NCBI GenBank assembly: GCA_903907175.1
Contig: CAIVNB010000036.1
Location: 1-53,977, forward strand
DNA length: 53,977 nucleotides
Reading direction: 5' to 3'
From: an uncultured bacterium
GTDB lineage: Bacteria; Patescibacteriota; Minisyncoccia; Phycocordibacterales; UBA9973
Shown: positions 51,301 to 53,977 of the stretch, in pieces
How the letters are laid out: each line of letters starts with the position of its first letter
How positions within the stretch are numbered: the stretch's first letter is position 1
The notes under the pieces: generated by a model
What the model saw: only the letters and a program-made list of their open reading frames with translations
The model's database searches: none
What the model was told of the DNA's origin: nothing
Position numbers and translations under genes: made by a program

Positions 51301-53977
51301 TGCTAACACTGCGTCAAAAACTATTTCATCTATTATAGTAGACGCAAAGAAGCCAGTAGTTGGAACTACTGTAACATTTGATGCAGGCGTAGCAGGGGTC
51401 GCAGAATCTGCAATTATAACAATCCCGAAACCTACTGACGATTCAGCTATTCAATATAGAATACAAGACAATGTTTCTAATTCTCCAGTAGTAGATACTG
51501 GATGGGTAAATCTCCTGTCTTCTACTACTATACCTTGGACTTTTGATTCCGATTCAGAAATAAAAACAATCAAATATGAATTTAGAGATGCATATGGGAA
51601 TATAACTTCCGAAACTTCCACCTCAACTCTCGCTCCAATAACATCAGGAACATTCTTAATACAAGATACGTCAAACATAAATGTTTCTCCTATGGTCAGT
51701 CAACTTTATATTAGTTGGCAACAATTAGATGCCCCAGCCACTGGTTTTAGCTCTTATAAATTAGAGTATGCTTATTCTACAAATGGCTCTTCGTATTCAA
51801 ATTATGCAGACGTACCAGACCCACTTAATTTATTGTCTAATTATTCTACGAATTATTATATTCACAAAGATTTAACTTCTACTTATTTCTACAAATATCG
51901 ATTAGGGGTAAAAGGTACAAATCAAAATATCTCGATGCGAGTAGGAGAATCTGTTATTGCAAAACCAGATGGTAGCCCTAACTATGGTGAAGGAGCAGGA
52001 GCTAGCATAAATTCTTCTACAGTAGAGAGTGTTGTACCTATTCAAAATGCTACAACAAAAAATGTAACTGTTACATACAAACTAACAGATGCTACAAATG
52101 ATAAAAAAACTTCACCGGCTTATGATGCACGAATATTTTATGATATTGGAGTTACTCTTGGGACAAATCCATATAATGGAACAACACTGAAAGTTTCAAG
52201 TACATCAAAATTAAAATCTTCGGGATATATACAAATAAATAATGAGGTTATTAAATACACGGGGAAAACAGATACTACTTTGACAGGACTTACGAGAGCC
52301 ACCTGGCCAACTGAAGACACTCGGGCTACGAGATCTAATGGTGTAAGTTTCTTGGCTGGTACTCCTGTTTGGGTCATGGCTTCAAATACCACGCCTACTA
52401 ATATTTCTGCTATTCCTGTAGACAACACTACTATCAAGAGTGGTTACAATGGAACAATTGCTTGGGACACATATTATGAATCTGCCCTAGCAGGTAGTAC
52501 TTATAGCGTTGTGCCTATTAGAGTTCTAGTTCATGATAACCAAGATGCTCTCTCGGGGCCTCTTTCAAGTCAGAGTGATTATTCAGAAAATGGTACATTA
52601 AGCGATTTTGATTTATCAGCTCCGACAATTTCTTTTAATGGTAGTACATCTTCTGGGTTGGAAAGTGTAACTCCAGCTACGTTTACTATCAATCTAAGTA
52701 GAGCTTATCCGATAAATTCTACGGTGCATTATGTTGTTACAGGGACTGCTCTCGGAAGTGGAGGAAATGCAGACTACAGCGGACTTGCATCAAGTGGTGA
52801 TATAACATTCACAGCAGGAGATACACAAAAGACTTTGATTGCAACAATAATAAATCATTCTCTTGTACGAGCAAATAAAACAATAATTGTAACATTATCA
52901 AGTCCTACAAATTCAACCCTAGGAACTAATCCAGTTTATACTTATACAATATTAAATCATGGAGCAGATACGACACCTCCAGTTGTGACATTAAGTGGAG
53001 ATGCTTCAATGCATGTTCTAAGTGGCACGACATTTTCAGATCCAGGGGCAACGGCGATAGATGATGTTGATGGAGATATAACTTCAAATATTGTTGTCAC
53101 AGGATTGCCTATCATGAATACTCCAAGCGCAACTCCTTATGTTGTTACTTATTCTTCAACAGATAGTTCAAATAATATTGGAACTGCAAATCGCGATGTT
53201 TATGTTGATGATGCAAATGCGGCAACTTTTGATATTACAGCAACTTCTGGCGCAAATGGTACAGTCACTCCAGATGGCGTGACAAATGTACTTGTTCATT
53301 CAAATAAAACTTACACCATTACTCCTTCCGATGGATATAAAGTTGCGACCATCACCGTAGATTCTGATTCTGTTACACCAACTGTTGGTATAAATCATTA
53401 TACTTTTACAAATATAACTGGACCTCATTCTATTACTGCAACATTCTCTGCATTGCCTGATACAACAAAACCTACAATTACACTTATTGGACTTGCAACT
53501 GTTCCAATCACTGTTGGTGATACGTATATTGATGCAGGTGCAACAGCTTCTGATACATACCTTGGAGTCACTACGGATTTAACTTCGAGTATTGAAGTTG
53601 TTAGTAGTGTAAATACATCAGTGTCTGGAACTTATAAAGTTAAATACACAGTTGCTGATGCAGCAGGAAATGTCGCAACAGCCACAAGAACTGTAAATGT
53701 TTCCTTAAATGCAACTTATACTATTACCGCAACAGCTGGTGCTCATGGAGCGATTTCTCCGATTGGTGCAACATCAATAACTACTGGGCATGACTCTACG
53801 TTTACCATCACCCCCGACGCAGGATATCAAACAGCAACTCTAACAATCGATGGCGTAGGTAGAGCAGTAGCATCTTCTTACACATTTACAAACGTAGTTG
53901 CTGATCATACAATTGCTGCTACATTTTCTGCAGCTGCTGATACTACAAAACCTACAATAACCATAATAGGACCAACC
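42308..53977 (+). CDS. Giant secreted multidomain adhesin-like protein (3' end outside window)
   Basis: The frame starting at ATG 42308 stays open for 3890 codons to the window edge. Residues 1-89 are basic and cytoplasmic, then comes a membrane/signal segment (QVLVSLVLIFSLVSFFYNP, about 91-109, then VEAAG), an unusually long pre-signal region. Outside: two glycine-rich beta domains (about 250-458 and 1600-1808, IVAGGGGGG type), a further long Gly-rich region (570-1020), many bacterial Ig-like units marked by DNTAPT, a chitobiase C-terminal-like unit (IYYTTDGTNPT, about 1830-1888), two phage-tail-like motifs (IDDEIITYTSKSG, about 2670, and INNEVIKYTGKTD, about 3310), a Calx-beta domain (3437-3553), then alternating DUF5011 (SDPGATAIDDVDGDIT) and InlB-B-like repeats that continue past the edge. 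Probably a cell-surface adhesin or host-contact fibre; the role is inferred. Confidence 0.85.
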   Translation, partial: MRKFLHEKIKFLKNSTIWLIDKTNLDFFYRRRVRDKLKLLENFKNQKIINFKNKLTTSNYKKMENLLKQINRKRKNISQLFREVKKIKRAQVLVSLVLIFSLVSFFYNPKLVEAAGTVNITYSTSPAKTGVVTITATYSKAVPQTPNISINQPGSIDISNQPMTGSGTTWTYDYTVNSANGSTYIDGTTTVTLSNEFTPAVSATGGTITYTDSSGLNPRSSPAYSGGYTVHTFITGGTFSVVSAGIVDALIVAGGGGGGYYNGGGGGAGGVIYNTSYSTTTGNITITVGTGGDGGVSGNNTSAYGKNGGNSVFASLTAYGGGGGDNAYYGLGAGNAGGSGGGGNGGGSGETGQGYRGGNFAGGAVNGGGGGAGGIGGQSNGGTGISNSILGSSNDYAGGGGGGQLGSGSYGGGSGGGQAKTLATAGTDGTGGGGGGGGGGYDPYAIGRKGGSGIVIVRYPTDAQTFNASNNTFSIDTTSPALSGATIASVTADTTPDFTFTSSEAGTISYGGSCSSAITSAISGSNTVTFNTLTNGTYSNCTVTVTDVATNASTALSVPTFLVDSTALILSSGTHAYNAYTWSNYANVYIIGAASFQGGANAFNFGAANLSIKSGGSLITLPSATTGSGAVGVTISTTGNITIDSGGSINGAGRGYAGGATSSSGKGEGAGAYGQWEGSNGASHGGTGGKGISNGAVAATYGSSTSPVTLGSGGGGYGNGSGGAGGGAIKLSTSGIVTVNGTISTNGSNGSGGGGAGGSVWIVAGTLIGSNDAIISANGGTGGGYNGGGGAGRIKLETTGVDTYAGSVKVEGSRGLTAGNSGSIERTVGTPGTITIAAGKTVIWTKGDHTFNNVIIESTGVLSGGLAEAGGTGASYMSYYYGGGTGPGRSGFDSSGGAGHGGVGASGNTSHSSYGAGGSTYDSATAPALTGSGGGGGDGGIYGGSGGGAIKLTITGTLTNNGSILANATAGTGGGGGSGGSVWINAPGATVTGAGVYSATGSSSSNGGGGGGGRISFTAGTNLNFSGTPTITVTAGSSGSGSPTAGVGTVYGIMYSGVTSPTAGQTLKTLSTVTGTSGDYSGGTITGVKVSINKGGLCWGGSSFNQACPYFTSNSATNTGTNFSTWSFAFPSFTSSLAGDSITIQSQATSSTSGTEAVGAGVAFTFDNVAPTNQDTVFSTNTERQSGANVTVTSAAETGGAIWFAPNGTSTFSAGATMTTASGTATLIAAPATVGAYRLYIIDAAGNVSSASTAILTVDNTAPTITSTTPTTNAYISTSTVSYTLTEANTVASGSVTWTRTGGTADAGSPHIQALTGAELNIGAHANITLTNNPTLVDGTIYAITFDATDNSGNAATQVSSTGVTYDTIPPGVTLSTTVVGGLTNLPIPVTVTFTEDVTGFDSTDITLGSGTVSSFSGTGSVYTFTANPTSQGTETINIAGSKAVDLAGNNNTAATQLSITYDTQAPTVTYPTNVAQRLMSTNTSTSTVALDEAGIIYLVKNGTGSLTAQADSANLTGLVISGSPSGYTFSGGTYIYNGVTTGSSSVTVTPTGAGTITVNGTVVASGVASSAIDLSGGTEQTVTVTVVETNKNLKTYVVKILKVLSSTGGNFVTESGGYRTHVFTSSGTFTSSGSLTGEVFLVGGGGGAAIYSGRGGNGGQVIDNASASISSGSTTVTVGSNGLGAANWPAPWNGPAGQNGSSSYFGALVATGGTGGSSACCQRGGDGAGGQGGSYNTGTTRGLGGPGVTYNNFSGSPVTYFAAGGNSGDGGAIGGTNTGTGGGAINSSAGGQNGGTGIVIVKIPIGGTQTPMQTIPTLSSTYGTNVSTTISSSGANAIYYTTDGTNPTVSSTLYTGAITTSSARTIKAIAVRTGYDNSPIATISYVVDWNNAINVGHTAFSVANPATATTPYQATLPAGLIDGAYDAVAIDTIGNTSAPLTSWLTVDNTAPTITVTSNATGSGWLKIGDTIVFTITPTTTEADATVNAVTYNGEALTWSTADSGAHYTATYTVIQGQTDQASPLQLTGVTLTDVAGNVSTSAGTSDVAKKIDANLPTNQNSVFPSNFATQGGGTVTINSSGDTTNGVWFAPAGTTTFVEGTTMTKTTNGLATSILAPVTDGIYKLFVIDASGNISSASTVTLTVDAIAPTTSAPINVAQVLKGGAVSTSTVQTNEQGKIYLIKNGVAAATQANLDAAVNTNHNGFVGQTTASGGIAYTVTLPADLVDGVYDIVGVDLVGNISSPLAGWLTVDNTAPTSIVTSPTDNQLVGALTSISGTATDTHSISAQSISIKNTTTNKWYNGTSFTDDTENFLTVTPGATWTYSTSGITWSSNTSYILKTKATDIAGNVETPGAGTTFTIDSIAPVSVITAPIDASFKNAVTSISGTATDTGTVSLSEISIERLSDHQWYSSGSFSSGTEVFLAATGTTAWSYAITSDKFTTNTEYKIKSRSTDDASNVETPGAGITFTFDTTLPTSTITAICSVGGNGCTTVGQASSPQESFSVQSIAGTTTDTAGGAGVASVEVSIKDTTTNKWYSGASFVDSTETYLPAVGTDTWSYNSSAMSLVIGHIYLIHAKSIDNATNVQSPVQALSFQFTNSPPTVSAVTASQDSNGVVNITYNVTDNESSQTTNYLFYGVWATLSGTTTSGATSFTLSDATNFPASGTILIDDEIITYTSKSGNILQGLTRGASGTTPFAHTDGEVYIKANSATGSGIGLSDKGTGKIITWQASTDADGYESTSEVIKVVANDGATGSMIGSAPSPQFILDAAKPTLTVTTFLINDTDADVVATSPNVVFKLQNVVGHPANENIHIKFSKDSGTTWYGANADHSLTLGGAGSEFSSDPAVLSTLYWNFTMASRSEIWIVKMTDSSSNVSTTDDNTVGYNAKPEFDASFGTDGLSVSQISDKLDLNWGKVKIDYKVRDTDNTSATPTFSFDGTGGTNFTTINQAEISGISTDITSTYTLHTVYWTPVAESVSTLNASFKVEINDGEPVANTASKTISSIIVDAKKPVVGTTVTFDAGVAGVAESAIITIPKPTDDSAIQYRIQDNVSNSPVVDTGWVNLLSSTTIPWTFDSDSEIKTIKYEFRDAYGNITSETSTSTLAPITSGTFLIQDTSNINVSPMVSQLYISWQQLDAPATGFSSYKLEYAYSTNGSSYSNYADVPDPLNLLSNYSTNYYIHKDLTSTYFYKYRLGVKGTNQNISMRVGESVIAKPDGSPNYGEGAGASINSSTVESVVPIQNATTKNVTVTYKLTDATNDKKTSPAYDARIFYDIGVTLGTNPYNGTTLKVSSTSKLKSSGYIQINNEVIKYTGKTDTTLTGLTRATWPTEDTRATRSNGVSFLAGTPVWVMASNTTPTNISAIPVDNTTIKSGYNGTIAWDTYYESALAGSTYSVVPIRVLVHDNQDALSGPLSSQSDYSENGTLSDFDLSAPTISFNGSTSSGLESVTPATFTINLSRAYPINSTVHYVVTGTALGSGGNADYSGLASSGDITFTAGDTQKTLIATIINHSLVRANKTIIVTLSSPTNSTLGTNPVYTYTILNHGADTTPPVVTLSGDASMHVLSGTTFSDPGATAIDDVDGDITSNIVVTGLPIMNTPSATPYVVTYSSTDSSNNIGTANRDVYVDDANAATFDITATSGANGTVTPDGVTNVLVHSNKTYTITPSDGYKVATITVDSDSVTPTVGINHYTFTNITGPHSITATFSALPDTTKPTITLIGLATVPITVGDTYIDAGATASDTYLGVTTDLTSSIEVVSSVNTSVSGTYKVKYTVADAAGNVATATRTVNVSLNATYTITATAGAHGAISPIGATSITTGHDSTFTITPDAGYQTATLTIDGVGRAVASSYTFTNVVADHTIAATFSAAADTTKPTITIIGPT

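Overview
The window looks like a chromosomal segment of a low-GC Candidate Phyla Radiation (Patescibacteria) bacterium, most likely of the Parcubacteria type. This rests on compact AT-rich genes, split transketolase subunits, repeat-built surface proteins, a duplicated Cys-rich double-ribbon family that I associate with CPR genomes, and the near absence of Shine-Dalgarno sequences. No rRNA, tRNA, IS element, integrase or CRISPR array was seen, so the phylum assignment is inference.

Layout. 1-2303: an accessory block with the truncated end of a repeat protein, a lipoprotein and a membrane-anchored secreted protein; the last two each carry their own promoter, boxA-like motif, long 5'-leader hairpin and terminator. 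2446-7920: two tandem secreted Ig-like repeat proteins. 8071-15487: a 35-residue membrane peptide, a cation diffusion facilitator, a nucleotidylyltransferase, two GH130-type glycoside phosphorylase genes (three catalytic domains in all), a ribosome hibernation factor and the first Cys-rich protein. 15585-18878 (minus): lepB-hisS-def-fmt. 18974-24055: pth, a third boxA/hairpin-leader gene, dnaE and rsmE. 24131-28227: gap-rpiB-rpe-like-split transketolase, a compact sugar-phosphate operon, followed by a convergent PfkB-family kinase with a coiled-coil gene. 29749-35062: a lamin-tail/PKD surface protein, a small conserved-looking protein and a MacAB-like ABC exporter. 35120-39259: infA-rpmJ-rpsM-rpsK-rpsD-rpoA-rplQ-rplM-rpsI. 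39326-41642: grpE overlapping the second Cys-rich paralogue. 41692-41961 (minus): a MerR-like helix-turn-helix protein. 42308 to the window end: one uninterrupted reading frame of at least 3890 codons encoding a giant secreted multidomain adhesin-like protein.

The most striking cross-cutting signal is in gene expression. At six independent transcription units (lepB, rsmE, pfkB-like, the exporter adaptor, grpE and the HTH gene) a -10 box preceded by TG is followed by exactly six bases and then ATG, which predicts leaderless mRNAs; dnaE has seven bases. Genes inside operons also lack Shine-Dalgarno sequences. By contrast, three stand-alone accessory genes have long leaders built on a shared plan of extended -10 promoter, boxA-like motif and long G-U-rich hairpin. 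The window therefore seems to contain two opposite initiation strategies, one for housekeeping genes and one for accessory genes.
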